In this document: positions 1 through 8,618 of the stretch, piece after piece
Layout of the letters: the number at the start of each line of letters is the position of its first letter
How positions within the stretch are numbered: position 1 is the first letter of the stretch
Assembly (NCBI GenBank): GCA_965232595.1
Contig: OZ246983.1
Span: forward strand, 4,216,001 to 4,280,000
DNA: 64,000 nt
Source of the DNA: SZUA-309 sp965232595
GTDB lineage: Bacteria; Pseudomonadota; Gammaproteobacteria; Pseudomonadales; Azotimanducaceae
Reading direction: 5' to 3'
Position numbers and translations under genes: made by a program
The notes under the pieces: generated by a model
Told to the model about the DNA's origin: nothing
The model's input: the letters and a program-made list of their open reading frames with translations, nothing else
Database searches by the model: none

Positions 1-1673
1 CTGAGGCGCCAACCCGCATCGCCGTCCTCCCCTTCAGCGCCGAGCAGGCTGATCACCACCTGGGTTCCGGTGTCGCTGAAGAGATCATGAACACCCTGGT
101 GGGCCTGCCGGAACTGCGGGTGACTTCGCGCACAGCGGCTTTCGCCGAGCGTCTGGAGACGGACCCGAAGCAGATCGGCGCGGCGCTGGATGTAGACGCG
201 CTGCTCACCGGGGCCGTACGACGCACGCCGGAGGGATTCCGCATGTCCGTACAGCTGGTGGAAGTCAGCAGCGGCGATCACCTCTGGGCCGATACCTTCG
301 AGGGCCCGGAATCCAGCTTCTACGCCATGCAGGACCGGATCGTCGCATCCGTGGCCGACACGCTGGATCTGCCGCTGACCGAGCCGCTGCAGGTGGCCCG
401 GGCAACCACCGACATCAACGCCCTCGACCTGTACCTGCTGGGCCGCCACCACTGGCACGAACGGACCCCGGAGGGCCTGGAGCGGGCCGTGGTCTACTTC
501 CAGCAGGCCATCGACGCTGATCCGGGCATGTCCCAGGCTTACAGCGGCCTGGCGGACGCCTACCTGCTGCAGGCCAACTACGACGACCGGGACGCTGCTT
601 CGGCGATCACCCTGGCCGGGCCGCTGATCGAGCAGGCGCTGTTTCTGGATCCGGATTCCGCCGACGCCTACGCCTCCCGGGGCATCCTGCTGCAGAAGCA
701 GGGTGAGTATGCAGCCGCCGAGGCGGCGCTCGGAGAGGCCGTCCGCCTGAACCCGAATCACTCCATGGCGCACATGTGGCGTGGCAACGCGATCATGGCG
801 CTGGGCGACCTGGCCGGCGCCTTCAGCCACTACGAAGCTGCTTTCGCGCTCGATCCCCAGCACCCGGCGGTCACCCACAACTACATCAACACCATGATCG
901 AGCTCGGGCGCTACGCGGAGGCCCGGAACATCCTGACCGCCCGCTCCATGGCCGACCGGGCCATGCTGAAGATGTCGGCGCAGCTGGCGCTGCAGGCTGG
1001 TGAGTGGGAGGAAGCCGCGGCCCTGGCCGATCTCATGACCGATGACGTGATCGGCGCCCACCTGTTGCGCTGGCAGCTGGAAGTGAAGCGGCAGAACCTG
1101 ACGCGGGCGGAAACCCATCTTGGCGCGGCAGCGCGGTTGGCGCCTCAGGACGAACGGGTCTATCTCGCGGCACTCGAGCATCAGACGCTGGCGCCTGGCG
1201 CCATGCGCTTCAGCAGCGTGCTCAACTTCTGGGAGGACCAGGCGGAACTGCCGTACAAGGTGCAGCTCATGTCCCGTGCCTGGGCAGCCATTGCCCAGGT
1301 GGGGCGCGGCGAGCATGCCAGCGCCACCACGGAGCTGTCGGCTCTGCTCGGCGAACTGCACGATGCCTACCCGCCGTTTCGCATGAAACTGTTGAGCCAC
1401 CTGCTGATCGCCCTGGATGGTTCGGGGCAGACGGATGCCTACGAGCGCTGGCGGAGCGCGGCGCTCGCCGACGTCACCGAGTTTGCCGAGCACGGCTGGG
1501 CTTCGTTCGAGTTTCAGATCGAGTGCGGCTACCTGCTGGCGGCAGCCGGAGACACGGAAGCGGCACTGGCCTCCTTCCAGGCGGCTGGCCTGATGGGCGA
1601 TATTTCCAGCCTCAGGCTCTCCGGAGATCCGCGGATTCCGGAATCCGTAGAGTCCCTGCACGACTTCATCTGA
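1..1673 (+). CDS. TolB-like/TPR repeat protein, 5' end missing
   Basis: The reading frame is open from the first bases of the window (codons from position 3), so the true start lies upstream and the apparent ATG at 87 is internal. The first ~115 residues resemble the TolB/FlgO-like domain that precedes TPRs in CadC-type regulators and adenylate-cyclase-associated proteins: a strand ending in AVLPF, then a GVAEEI helix, then LLTGAVRR and LVEVSSGDHLWAD strands. The remainder is alpha-helical with repeated TPR signatures (for example AYSGLADAYL, AYASRGILL, AHMWRGNAIMALGD) and a less regular C-terminal superhelix. In relatives this arrangement often follows an N-terminal winged-helix DNA-binding domain and a membrane segment, but that part is outside the window. 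The domain class is seen; a regulatory role is inference. Confidence 0.8.
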   Translation, partial: EAPTRIAVLPFSAEQADHHLGSGVAEEIMNTLVGLPELRVTSRTAAFAERLETDPKQIGAALDVDALLTGAVRRTPEGFRMSVQLVEVSSGDHLWADTFEGPESSFYAMQDRIVASVADTLDLPLTEPLQVARATTDINALDLYLLGRHHWHERTPEGLERAVVYFQQAIDADPGMSQAYSGLADAYLLQANYDDRDAASAITLAGPLIEQALFLDPDSADAYASRGILLQKQGEYAAAEAALGEAVRLNPNHSMAHMWRGNAIMALGDLAGAFSHYEAAFALDPQHPAVTHNYINTMIELGRYAEARNILTARSMADRAMLKMSAQLALQAGEWEEAAALADLMTDDVIGAHLLRWQLEVKRQNLTRAETHLGAAARLAPQDERVYLAALEHQTLAPGAMRFSSVLNFWEDQAELPYKVQLMSRAWAAIAQVGRGEHASATTELSALLGELHDAYPPFRMKLLSHLLIALDGSGQTDAYERWRSAALADVTEFAEHGWASFEFQIECGYLLAAAGDTEAALASFQAAGLMGDISSLRLSGDPRIPESVESLHDFI

Positions 1674-1695
1674 AGCGCCCGCCCTCACCTTCTAG

Positions 1696-1724
1696 TAGAA
1701 TCCCCGGAACTCAGTTCGGGGAAG
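1696..1724 (+). promoter_or_regulatory. candidate -10 box, small hairpin and RBS for pyrB
   Basis: A TAGAAT hexamer at 1696-1701 lies 28 bases before the pyrB start. A short inverted repeat follows (CCCCGGAAC at 1702-1710 against GTTCGGGG at 1714-1721, one base bulged), ending in the purine-rich GGGGAAG that can serve as RBS. No convincing -35 was found. The hairpin would partly sequester the ribosome site, but regulation is inference. Confidence 0.35.
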
Positions 1725-1728
1725 CTGA

Positions 1729-2751
1729 TTGGATTTCGTTGGCAGCCACATCTTATCCGTAGACCAGTTCGATCGCGCCGACATCGACAAGGTCTTCACC
1801 GTCGCGGATGACATGCGTATCTACGCGGACCGCGCCAGAATCACCCGGGTCCTGCAGGGGGCCATTCTCTCCAGCATGTTCTTCGAGCCGAGCACGCGGA
1901 CGCGGATATCGTTCGGTTGCGCCTTCAACCTGCTCGGCGGCGACGTGCGCGAGACCACCGAGGTGAAAGCCTCATCACTGGCCAAAGGCGAGTCGCTCTA
2001 CGACACCGCCCGGGTCATGTCAGGCTACAGCGACGTGATCGTGATGCGTCATCCGGAAGCCGGCTCGGTGGCGGAATTTGCGGCAGCCAGCCGGGTGCCG
2101 GTGATCAACGGTGGCGATGGTCCGAACGAGCACCCGAGCCAGGCCCTGCTCGATCTCTACACCATCCAGAGCGAGATGGAGAGCCGTGGCAAGGGCATCG
2201 ATGGCCTGCGCATCGCTCTGGTGGGCGACCTCAAGTACGGCCGGGCCGTGCACTCACTGTGCAAGCTGCTGAGCCTCTACGACAACGTGCACTACAAGCT
2301 GGTCTCCCCGACGGGCCTCGGGGTGCCGGAAACCATCAAGACCGAGCTGCTGGCCAGGGGGCACGAGGTCGAGGAGTACGACCAGCTCGAGGCGGGCATC
2401 CACAATGCGGACATCCTCTACGTGACCCGGACTCAGGAAGAACGGTTCCCGACCCAGGAGGATGCGGACCGCTATCGCGGCCTGTTCCGGCTCAACAACG
2501 AGATCTACACGGAGAACTGCGAGCCGAACACGGTGATCATGCATCCCCTGCCCCGGGACTCGCGGTCGGAAGCGAGGGAGCTGGATGATGATCTGTTCCA
2601 GAACCCGAACCTGGCCATCTTCCGGCAGACCGACAACGGCGTGCTGATCAGGATGGCGCTGTTTGCGCTGGTGCTGGACGTGGCCAGCGAGGTGCACAAC
2701 CACGCGCAGCCGGTCACCTGGTACACGGCCAGGCGCTTCTCTAAAGTCTGA
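1729..2751 (+). CDS. pyrB: aspartate carbamoyltransferase catalytic chain
   Basis: This enzyme condenses carbamoyl phosphate with aspartate, the committed step of pyrimidine synthesis in the cytosol. Diagnostic motifs are present: the carbamoyl-phosphate loop STRTR at residues 55-59, the lysine loop SSLAKGES at about 82-89, MRHPEAG near 106-112, HPSQALLDLYTI from 135, GDLKYGRAVHSL, and HPLPRDSRSE. The protein (340 residues) is some 30 residues longer than the E. coli chain (about 310), mostly at the ends, but is otherwise of the E. coli type. The start is a TTG at 1729 supported by an upstream GGGGAAG; there is no ATG earlier in frame without crossing the gap. No pyrI regulatory chain and no pyrC-like gene is adjacent, so allosteric control through PyrI cannot be assumed here. 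Confidence 0.95.
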   Translation: MDFVGSHILSVDQFDRADIDKVFTVADDMRIYADRARITRVLQGAILSSMFFEPSTRTRISFGCAFNLLGGDVRETTEVKASSLAKGESLYDTARVMSGYSDVIVMRHPEAGSVAEFAAASRVPVINGGDGPNEHPSQALLDLYTIQSEMESRGKGIDGLRIALVGDLKYGRAVHSLCKLLSLYDNVHYKLVSPTGLGVPETIKTELLARGHEVEEYDQLEAGIHNADILYVTRTQEERFPTQEDADRYRGLFRLNNEIYTENCEPNTVIMHPLPRDSRSEARELDDDLFQNPNLAIFRQTDNGVLIRMALFALVLDVASEVHNHAQPVTWYTARRFSKV

Positions 2752-2775
2752 GAGCTGTCTGAGCTAAGGGTGGAG

Positions 2776-2797
2776 TGAGAGCCCGGTCGGGCTCTCA
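2776..2797. terminator. hairpin between convergent pyrB and the AP2-like gene
   Basis: A perfect 9-bp inverted repeat (TGAGAGCCC, loop GGTC, GGGCTCTCA) sits between two genes that run toward each other. There is no T-run on either side, so it is at best a weak or Rho-assisted bidirectional terminator. Confidence 0.45.
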
Positions 2798-2840
2798 GCT
2801 TCTGGCAGAACGGTTCCAGTCCCGGAGGACCGCAGCCGCT

Positions 2841-3281
2841 TTACCTGACGCCTTTCACCTTCGGCATCCGGTCTTTCCAGGCCTTGGGCGCAGACTTGTA
2901 GCCGCGGCACTCAGCCAGGAATTTGGTCGCCTCACGCCAGGCCTTTTCCGCACCCAGGCGCTTCACGGAGAACTCCCGGACGTGGGACTTGCCGTTGGTC
3001 TGCACCTGCACGCGAAACGCCGGTGACGGGCGCCGCACCAGGTTGATGCCACGCACGCCAGTGGAGTGCTTCTTGTCGGTGGCTGCATCGCGAACCCGCT
3101 TGCTGCGCGCCTTCTCCTGAGCTTCCGCCCACTTCTTGTCCAGCGCCTTGGCGTCGCGGCGTACCTGAGCCTGTTTGGTCTTGTTGAGCCCGATGAGGCT
3201 GAAGTACTGCTGCTCGAGCTTTCCGTTGATGCTGCGGGCAACTCGGAGTAGCTGCCCGTTGTTCAGTTCGTAAACTGCCAC
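2841..3281 (-). CDS. AP2/ERF-like DNA-binding domain protein
   Basis: A basic 146-residue protein. Residues ~75-125 fit the AP2 fold pattern: a GVRGINLVRR strand, FRVQVQTNGK, REFSVKRLG, then an amphipathic helix AEKAWREATKFLAECRGY. The N-terminal half (about 28-70) is a highly charged helix rich in Lys, Arg and Glu. In bacteria AP2 domains usually sit in homing HNH endonucleases; no HNH motif is visible here and the protein is complete, so it is a stand-alone candidate DNA-binding protein. It lies 63 bp downstream of etfA on the same strand and could be read through from it. Assignment rests on pattern recognition of a short domain; the cellular role is unknown. Confidence 0.6.
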   Translation of the reverse strand: MAVYELNNGQLLRVARSINGKLEQQYFSLIGLNKTKQAQVRRDAKALDKKWAEAQEKARSKRVRDAATDKKHSTGVRGINLVRRPSPAFRVQVQTNGKSHVREFSVKRLGAEKAWREATKFLAECRGYKSAPKAWKDRMPKVKGVR

Positions 3282-3334
3282 TTGATGACTCCTGTCGTTC
3301 TGCGTTCCGTCGCCTGATTCCTTTCCCTAGCGTG

Positions 3335-3359
3335 GAAGCGGCCGTTAGAGGGCCGCTTC
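3335..3359 (-). terminator. hairpin at the 3' end of etfA
   Basis: A 9-bp perfect stem (GAAGCGGCC / GGCCGCTTC) with a 7-base loop spans the etfA stop codon. No U-tract follows on the minus strand, so termination strength is uncertain and partial read-through into the AP2-like gene is possible. Confidence 0.35.
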
Positions 3360-4274
3360 GAGCTCCGGCAACGCGTTGAAGAGGTCCGCAACCAGGCCGT
3401 AATCGGCGACCTGGAAGATCGGTGCGTCTTCGTCCTTGTTGATGGCCACGATCACCTTGCTGTCCTTCATACCTGCAAGGTGCTGAATGGCACCGGAGAT
3501 GCCGACCGCGATGTACAGCTCAGGGGCAACGATCTTGCCCGTCTGGCCTACCTGCATGTCGTTCGGCACGAAGCCTGCGTCCACGGCAGCTCGGGAAGCG
3601 CCGATGGCGGCACCGAGCTTGTCCGCGATGCCGTCGAGCAGCGCGAAGTTCTCGCCGCTGCCCATGCCGCGACCACCGGAGATAATCACGCTGGCGGCGG
3701 TCAGCTCAGGACGCTCGGACTTGGCGATTTCTTCACCGACGAAGCTGGAAACTCCGGCGTCGTGGGCGCTGGCAACTGCTTCTACGGATGCAGAACCGCC
3801 CTCGGCGGCAACGCCGTCGAACGCCGTACCGCGCACGGAGATCACCTTGATGGCGTCGTTGGACTTCACCGTGGCGATGGCGTTACCGGCGTAAATCGGC
3901 CGTTTGAAGGTATCCGGGCTTTCCACGCCCTGAATATCGGAAATCTGCGCCACGTCGAGCAGTGCTGCCACCCGCGGCAGGAAGTTCTTGCCGACGGTGG
4001 TATGCGCCGTGAGGATGTGGCCGTAGTTGGCACCGAGCTCAGCCACCAGCGGGGCAATGTTCTCTGCCAGCTGATTGGCGTAGGCGGCGTTGTCGGCGCA
4101 GAGCACCTTGGCAACGCCCGCTACCTTACTTGCGGCTTCGGCTACCGCGCCGCAGCCTTCGCCGGCTACCAGCACGTCGATGTCGCCACCAATGGCCTGG
4201 GCCGCTGCAACCACCACCAGGGTGGCCGGCTTCAGCTCGGCGTTGTCGTGATCGGCTACAACAAGAATGCTCAT
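3345..4274 (-). CDS. etfA: electron transfer flavoprotein alpha subunit
   Basis: ETF-alpha binds the FAD that collects electrons from acyl-CoA and other dehydrogenases and passes them to ETF:ubiquinone oxidoreductase. The 309-residue protein has the usual N-terminal nucleotide-fold half and the conserved C-terminal FAD domain: SGGRGMGSGENF, VGQTGKIVAPELYIAVGISGAIQHLAGM, INKDEDAPIFQVADYGLVAD. The length is standard for the bacterial protein. Its ATG overlaps the etfB stop by 4 bp, so the two subunits are translationally coupled in one operon, transcribed away from the ETF-QO gene. Confidence 0.96.
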   Translation of the reverse strand: MSILVVADHDNAELKPATLVVVAAAQAIGGDIDVLVAGEGCGAVAEAASKVAGVAKVLCADNAAYANQLAENIAPLVAELGANYGHILTAHTTVGKNFLPRVAALLDVAQISDIQGVESPDTFKRPIYAGNAIATVKSNDAIKVISVRGTAFDGVAAEGGSASVEAVASAHDAGVSSFVGEEIAKSERPELTAASVIISGGRGMGSGENFALLDGIADKLGAAIGASRAAVDAGFVPNDMQVGQTGKIVAPELYIAVGISGAIQHLAGMKDSKVIVAINKDEDAPIFQVADYGLVADLFNALPELEAAL

Positions 4275-5023
4275 GAAATCACCTTTGCTTCGTTCTTCAG
4301 CTTGTCGACGAGCTCATCAACGCTCTCGACCTTGATGCCGGCTTCGCGCTCCGCCGGCGGCTCCACGGACAGCACCTCCACCGTCGGGGTGACGTCCACA
4401 CCGAGCTCATCAGGGGTGACCACGTCCAGCGGCTTCTTCTTGGCTTTCATGATGTTGGGGAGCGATGCGTAGCGCGGCTCGTTCAGCCGCAGGTCGGTGG
4501 TGACCACGGCCGGCAGGTTCAGGCTGACGGTCTGCAGGCCGCCGTCGATCTCACGGGTGACGTCGATCTTGCCGTCGGCAATCTTCACCTCGGAAGCGAA
4601 GGTGCCCTGGGCCATGCCGGTGAGCGCGGCGAACATCTGGCCGGTCTGGCTGTTGTCGCCGTCGATGGACTGCTTGCCGAAGATGACGAGCTCCGCCCCT
4701 TCCTTCTCCTGCAGGGCCTTCAGCGCCTTGGCCACGCCCAGAGGTTGCGCGTCCGCATCGGTTTCGATGAGCACGGCCCGGTCGGCGCCGAGGGCGAGAC
4801 AGGTGCGCAGCTGCTCCTGGCTGGCGGAGCTGCCGACGGTCACGGCGACCACCTCGGTGGCGGTACCGGCCTCTTTCAGGCGTACGGCCTCTTCGATGGC
4901 AATCTCGCAGAAGGGGTTAACAGACATTTTCACGTTGCTGAGGTCTACGCCCGAGTTGTCCGGCTTGACCCGGATCTTGACGTTGTAGTCCACAACACGC
5001 TTTACCGGAACCAGTACTTTCAT
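4271..5023 (-). CDS. etfB: electron transfer flavoprotein beta subunit
   Basis: ETF-beta forms the heterodimer with EtfA, carries the structural AMP and contacts the partner dehydrogenases. At 250 residues it is of normal size. Family marks include MKVLVPVKRVVDYNVKIRVK at the N-terminus, SVNPFCEIAIEEAVRLKE, the ALGADRA and GKQSIDGDNSQTG segments, and a C-terminal arm (KLKNEAKVIS) of the kind that wraps around the alpha subunit. It is the first gene of etfBA and is divergent from the ETF-QO gene across 263 bp, a layout fitting coordinate control of the dehydrogenase-to-quinone electron path. Confidence 0.96.
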   Translation of the reverse strand: MKVLVPVKRVVDYNVKIRVKPDNSGVDLSNVKMSVNPFCEIAIEEAVRLKEAGTATEVVAVTVGSSASQEQLRTCLALGADRAVLIETDADAQPLGVAKALKALQEKEGAELVIFGKQSIDGDNSQTGQMFAALTGMAQGTFASEVKIADGKIDVTREIDGGLQTVSLNLPAVVTTDLRLNEPRYASLPNIMKAKKKPLDVVTPDELGVDVTPTVEVLSVEPPAEREAGIKVESVDELVDKLKNEAKVIS

Positions 5024-5239
5024 GAAGTCTCCGATGGCAAACCCTGACCGGAACCGGCCAGAAATCTAAAGTGGATTAGCGTTATGCGCCGAAAAAGGCG
5101 GCGTATTCTCCCTTGCCCCCGGATGAGGGTCAAGGCTCACCGCCACGTGTATTTAGGGGCATTCGCCCGGCCCCGCGCTATCCGGGATTCCCCGGAGGAC
5201 TGTCCGGTTGCCTGGTCGGCATGTGGGCCGCGGATCATC

Positions 5240-5245
5240 TATAAT
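5240..5245 (+). promoter_or_regulatory. -10 element for the ETF-QO gene
   Basis: A perfect TATAAT hexamer lies 41 bases before the GTG start, followed by a GC-rich discriminator (GCGCCGC). The nearest -35-like TTGCCT (5208-5213) is 26 bp away, too far, so the -35 is weak or absent. A GGAG sequence ahead of the GTG serves as RBS. Elsewhere in the 5024-5286 gap I saw only imperfect GC-rich repeats. Confidence 0.55.
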
Positions 5246-5286
5246 GCGCCGCACCATTTGCACGAGCCTAGACGGAGAATAACCAA

Positions 5287-6954
5287 GTGGCTGAAGACGC
5301 TGTAGAAAGAGAATCCATGGAATTCGACGTGGTCATCGTCGGCGGTGGCCCGGGCGGCCTCGCTGCAGCCTGTCGGTTCATGCAGATCGCTGAGAAGACC
5401 GGTCAGGAAATCTCTGTCTGCCTGGTGGAAAAAGGGTCCGAGATCGGCGCCCACATTCTCTCCGGCGCTGTCGTCGAGCCCCGGGCGTTGAACGAGCTGT
5501 TTCCGAACTGGAAGGAAATGGGCGCGCCGCTGACCAATCCGGTGACCGTGGACGAGGTTTACTACCTGCCGAACGGCACCAACCGTATCAAGATGCCCGC
5601 CATGGCGGTGCCGAAAGCCACCCACAACCACGGTAACTACGCCACCAGCCTCGGCAACCTCTGCCGCTGGCTCGGCGAGCAGGCCGAAAACATGGGCGTA
5701 AACGTCTTCCCCGGTTTTGCCGCCTCGGAAGTGCTGTACGACGAAAACGGCGCCGTTTGCGGCATCGCCACCGGCGACATGGGCATCTCCCGGGAGGGTG
5801 AGCGCAAGCCCACCTACGCGCCCGGTTACGAGCTGCGCGCCAAGTACACCATCTTCGCCGAAGGCTGCCGCGGCCATCTGGGCAAGCAGCTCATCGAGAA
5901 GTTCGATCTGAACGCCAACTCCGGCACTCAGCACTATGCCATCGGCTTCAAGGAGCTCTGGGACGTTGATCCTGAGAACCACGTGCCGGGCAAGGTGCTG
6001 CACACCATGGGCTGGCCGGGTAACCACTTCGGCGGTCTCTTTACCGGTTCTTATCTCTATCACCTGGAGAACAACCAGGTGTCACTGGGCCTGATTGTCG
6101 ACCTGTCTTACTCGAACCCGCACATCAGCCCGTTCGACGAGTTCCAGCGCTTCAAGCACCACCCGCTGATTGCGGATGTGCTCGAGGGCGGCAACCGGGT
6201 TTCCTACGGTGCTCGAGCCATCGTCAAAGGTGGCCTGTCTGCACTGCCGGAACTGGCCGTGCCTGGTGGCCTGCTGATCGGCGACGATGCCGGTTTCCTG
6301 AACATGACGAAGATCAAAGGCAGCCACACGGCCATGAAGTCCGGCATGCTGGCCGCTGAGGCGGTTGCCGAGGCCCTGGCAGGCGGCTCTACCGGCGGCG
6401 AAGCGCTCGGCAGCTTCCAGGAGAAGTTCGAAGGATCCTGGCTCTACGAGGAGCTGTCCGCGGCCAAGAACTCCCAGCAGGCGATCCATAAGTTCGGCAC
6501 CCTGCCCGGTTCCGCCTTCATCTTCGTCGACCAGATGACCGGCGGAAAGCTGCCGTTCACTCTGAAGGATCCGACCCCGGACCACGCGACGCTGAAGCCC
6601 GCTGCGAGCTCGAAGAAGATCGATTACCCGAAGCCGGACGGCAAGCTGTCCTTCGACAAGCTGTCCAGCGTCTTCCTCTCCAACACCAATCACGAGGAAG
6701 ATCAGCCCTGCCACCTGGTACTGGCCGATCCGTCCATTCCGATCAGCAGAAACCTGCCGGAGTACGACGAGCCGGCTCAGCGCTACTGCCCGGCAGGGGT
6801 CTACGAGGTGGTGGAAGAAAACGGCCAGGCGACCTTCGCCATCAACGCCCAGAACTGCGTGCACTGCAAAACCTGCGACATCAAGGATCCGGCGCAGAAC
6901 ATCACCTGGGTGGTCCCGGAAGGTACCGGCGGGCCGAACTACCCGAACATGTAG
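5287..6954 (+). CDS. electron transfer flavoprotein-ubiquinone oxidoreductase
   Basis: A membrane-associated iron-sulfur flavoprotein that oxidises reduced ETF and reduces ubiquinone. The N-terminus has the FAD dinucleotide fold (VVIVGGGPGGLAAACRFM, about residues 14-31); the GDDAGFLNMTKIKGSHTAMKSG segment is the conserved FAD/quinone region; the C-terminus holds the single [4Fe-4S] site, RYCPAGVYEV plus NCVHCKTCDIKDP. Length (555) matches the bacterial and mitochondrial enzymes. The start is GTG at 5287 with GGAG 9 bases upstream; an ATG at 5317 is a possible alternative but would begin immediately before the FAD strand. It is divergent from etfBA, which supplies its electron donor. Confidence 0.95.
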   Translation: MAEDAVERESMEFDVVIVGGGPGGLAAACRFMQIAEKTGQEISVCLVEKGSEIGAHILSGAVVEPRALNELFPNWKEMGAPLTNPVTVDEVYYLPNGTNRIKMPAMAVPKATHNHGNYATSLGNLCRWLGEQAENMGVNVFPGFAASEVLYDENGAVCGIATGDMGISREGERKPTYAPGYELRAKYTIFAEGCRGHLGKQLIEKFDLNANSGTQHYAIGFKELWDVDPENHVPGKVLHTMGWPGNHFGGLFTGSYLYHLENNQVSLGLIVDLSYSNPHISPFDEFQRFKHHPLIADVLEGGNRVSYGARAIVKGGLSALPELAVPGGLLIGDDAGFLNMTKIKGSHTAMKSGMLAAEAVAEALAGGSTGGEALGSFQEKFEGSWLYEELSAAKNSQQAIHKFGTLPGSAFIFVDQMTGGKLPFTLKDPTPDHATLKPAASSKKIDYPKPDGKLSFDKLSSVFLSNTNHEEDQPCHLVLADPSIPISRNLPEYDEPAQRYCPAGVYEVVEENGQATFAINAQNCVHCKTCDIKDPAQNITWVVPEGTGGPNYPNM

Positions 6955-6963
6955 TCCGCACGC

Positions 6964-6987
6964 AGGCCTGAACTGAAGTTCGGGCCT
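6964..6987. terminator. bidirectional hairpin between convergent genes
   Basis: A 10-bp stem (AGGCCTGAAC, loop TGAA, GTTCGGGCCT, one G-U pair in RNA) separates the ETF-QO gene from the convergent DUF1285 gene and reaches into the latter's stop codon. No T-run follows. Confidence 0.4.
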
Positions 6988-7520
6988 CAGCCCAGCTTGA
7001 ACCGTGTGCCTTTGCTGGTGAGCCACCAGCCGTCGGCGCCCTCTTCCGCCAGGTCACTCAATCGGTAATACACGCTGCGGCTGATCAGCGCCCGCAGCCC
7101 GTCCCGAACCTCGAGGTATGGCCGCGGGTTGTCTGGATCCCCTTCGACGCTGATCGGATGTGCTTCGTCCGCAAGTACGTAGTCGCCGACGTTTGTGCTG
7201 AATAGCAGCTGCTGCTCGGCACCCGCTCCCTTCACCTCCACGTCAATGGCCTGGAACGGCACGTCTTCCACTTCGATGGTCAGCTTTTCCGCCGGAGTGA
7301 CCAGGCAGTATCCGTCGGGATCTTTGCGCAGGATGGTGGCGAACAGATCCACCAGCGGTTGCCGGAGAATCGGATCCCCTTCGTGGTACCAGGTGCCGTC
7401 CCGGGCGATGCGGATGTCGATTTTCCCCATTCGCTCCGGCTGCCACTGATTGACCGGCGGCAGCTTGCGCTCGGCAGCGAGGGTGGAGAGCTCGTCGAAC
7501 AGGCTGTTGATGGCGTTCAT
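6987..7520 (-). CDS. DUF1285 family protein
   Basis: A 177-residue soluble protein with the DUF1285 pattern: WQPERMGKIDIRIARDGTWYHEGDPILRQPLVDLFATILR near the N-terminus, then DGYCLVTPAEKL, VEDVPFQAIDV, and a C-terminal SRSVYYRLSDLA segment. The family is widespread in proteobacteria and built of beta-strands, but no biochemical function is established. It starts 14 bp downstream of moaA on the same strand, so it is probably co-transcribed with it; no link to molybdenum cofactor synthesis is known. Confidence 0.85.
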   Translation of the reverse strand: MNAINSLFDELSTLAAERKLPPVNQWQPERMGKIDIRIARDGTWYHEGDPILRQPLVDLFATILRKDPDGYCLVTPAEKLTIEVEDVPFQAIDVEVKGAGAEQQLLFSTNVGDYVLADEAHPISVEGDPDNPRPYLEVRDGLRALISRSVYYRLSDLAEEGADGWWLTSKGTRFKLG

Positions 7521-7534
7521 CGGCCGGCGTGCTG

Positions 7535-8500
7535 TCAGCCGCCGATGAACTTCATCACGGTGACTTCGCCCGTGAAGGTGTTGCGCTGCTTGTCACCGAG
7601 CGCCCGCACCAGAATGGATTGCAGTCCGGCCAGCGCCTGAGGCTCCGGCAGCGCCAGCACCGGCTTCATGTCGTGGGAGGCGGCCGAAGACAGGCAGCCA
7701 TACAGATGGCCGTTGGAGGACAGCCGCAGGCGGGTGCAGGCGGCGCAGAACGGCTCGGACTCGTTGGCAATGATGCCGAAGGTGCCCGTGCCGGGAATCT
7801 CATAGCGCACTGCCGTGGAGTCGTAGGGCGCATCGGTGCGGGAGAACTCGTAGTGCTCGCCGATAGCTTCCAGGATGTCGGCCATGCCGATGAAGTCGCG
7901 TTGGAACGCCTGGCTGGTCTTCAGGTGGCCCATCTGCATGAGCTCGATGAAGCGGAGCTCGAAGCCGTTCTCCAGACAGTAGTCGAGCATGGGCAGGATC
8001 TGATCGGCATTGGCCGTGCGCATCGGCACCATGTTGACCTTGATCTTCAGACCTGCCTCTTTCAGGGCAGCCAGACCGCCGAGCACGGTGGCCAGGTCAC
8101 CGGATCGGGCAATGCTGCGGAAGCGTTCGGCATCCAGGGTGTCGAGGCTGACGTTGATCCGCTTCAGGCCGGAGTCGAGCAGCGTGTCGAGCTTGCGCAG
8201 CACAAACTGGCCGTTGGTGGTGACCGAGACGTCTTTCAGCCCGAGCTTCATCACTTCCGGCAGGAAGTTGTCGAACTTCGGTGTCAGCATGGGCTCGCCG
8301 CCGGTGATGCGCAGGCGGTCGATGCCGGCAGCGTCCATCAGCAGCTTCACCGCCCGGGTCATCTCGTCCGCTTCGAGCTCGTGCGTCGCCGCCTGCAGCC
8401 GCTTGCCGTTGGGCACGCAGTAGGTACAGGCGTAGTTGCAGGCAGCGGTCAGGCTGACCCGAAGGTTGCGGAAACGGCGCCCCAGGGCGTCGACGATCAT
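7535..8500 (-). CDS. moaA: GTP 3',8-cyclase (molybdenum cofactor synthesis protein A)
   Basis: This radical SAM enzyme converts GTP to 3',8-cyclo-GTP, the first step of molybdopterin synthesis with MoaC. The SAM-cluster motif is CNYACTYC near residues 21-28, followed by the GGEPML loop. The second [4Fe-4S] cluster of MoaA is seen as CAACTRLRLS and a third Cys in LYGCL. The protein ends in the essential Gly-Gly tail (KFIGG). Length 321 is typical. It is separated by 40 kb from moaC, moaD and moaE in this window, so the pathway genes are split. A candidate sRNA lies upstream on the opposite strand. Confidence 0.95.
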   Translation of the reverse strand: MIVDALGRRFRNLRVSLTAACNYACTYCVPNGKRLQAATHELEADEMTRAVKLLMDAAGIDRLRITGGEPMLTPKFDNFLPEVMKLGLKDVSVTTNGQFVLRKLDTLLDSGLKRINVSLDTLDAERFRSIARSGDLATVLGGLAALKEAGLKIKVNMVPMRTANADQILPMLDYCLENGFELRFIELMQMGHLKTSQAFQRDFIGMADILEAIGEHYEFSRTDAPYDSTAVRYEIPGTGTFGIIANESEPFCAACTRLRLSSNGHLYGCLSSAASHDMKPVLALPEPQALAGLQSILVRALGDKQRNTFTGEVTVMKFIGG

Positions 8501-8618
8501 GGCCGGTGGCTTCCCGTGATTGCAGCGGACCCCGAGTATGCCTCGGCAGCGATAAAAGTCACGTAAAACGGGAACCAGTTCCCGGAATCCGGCCGGCGAT
8601 CGGCGTCTACTCTACCCA

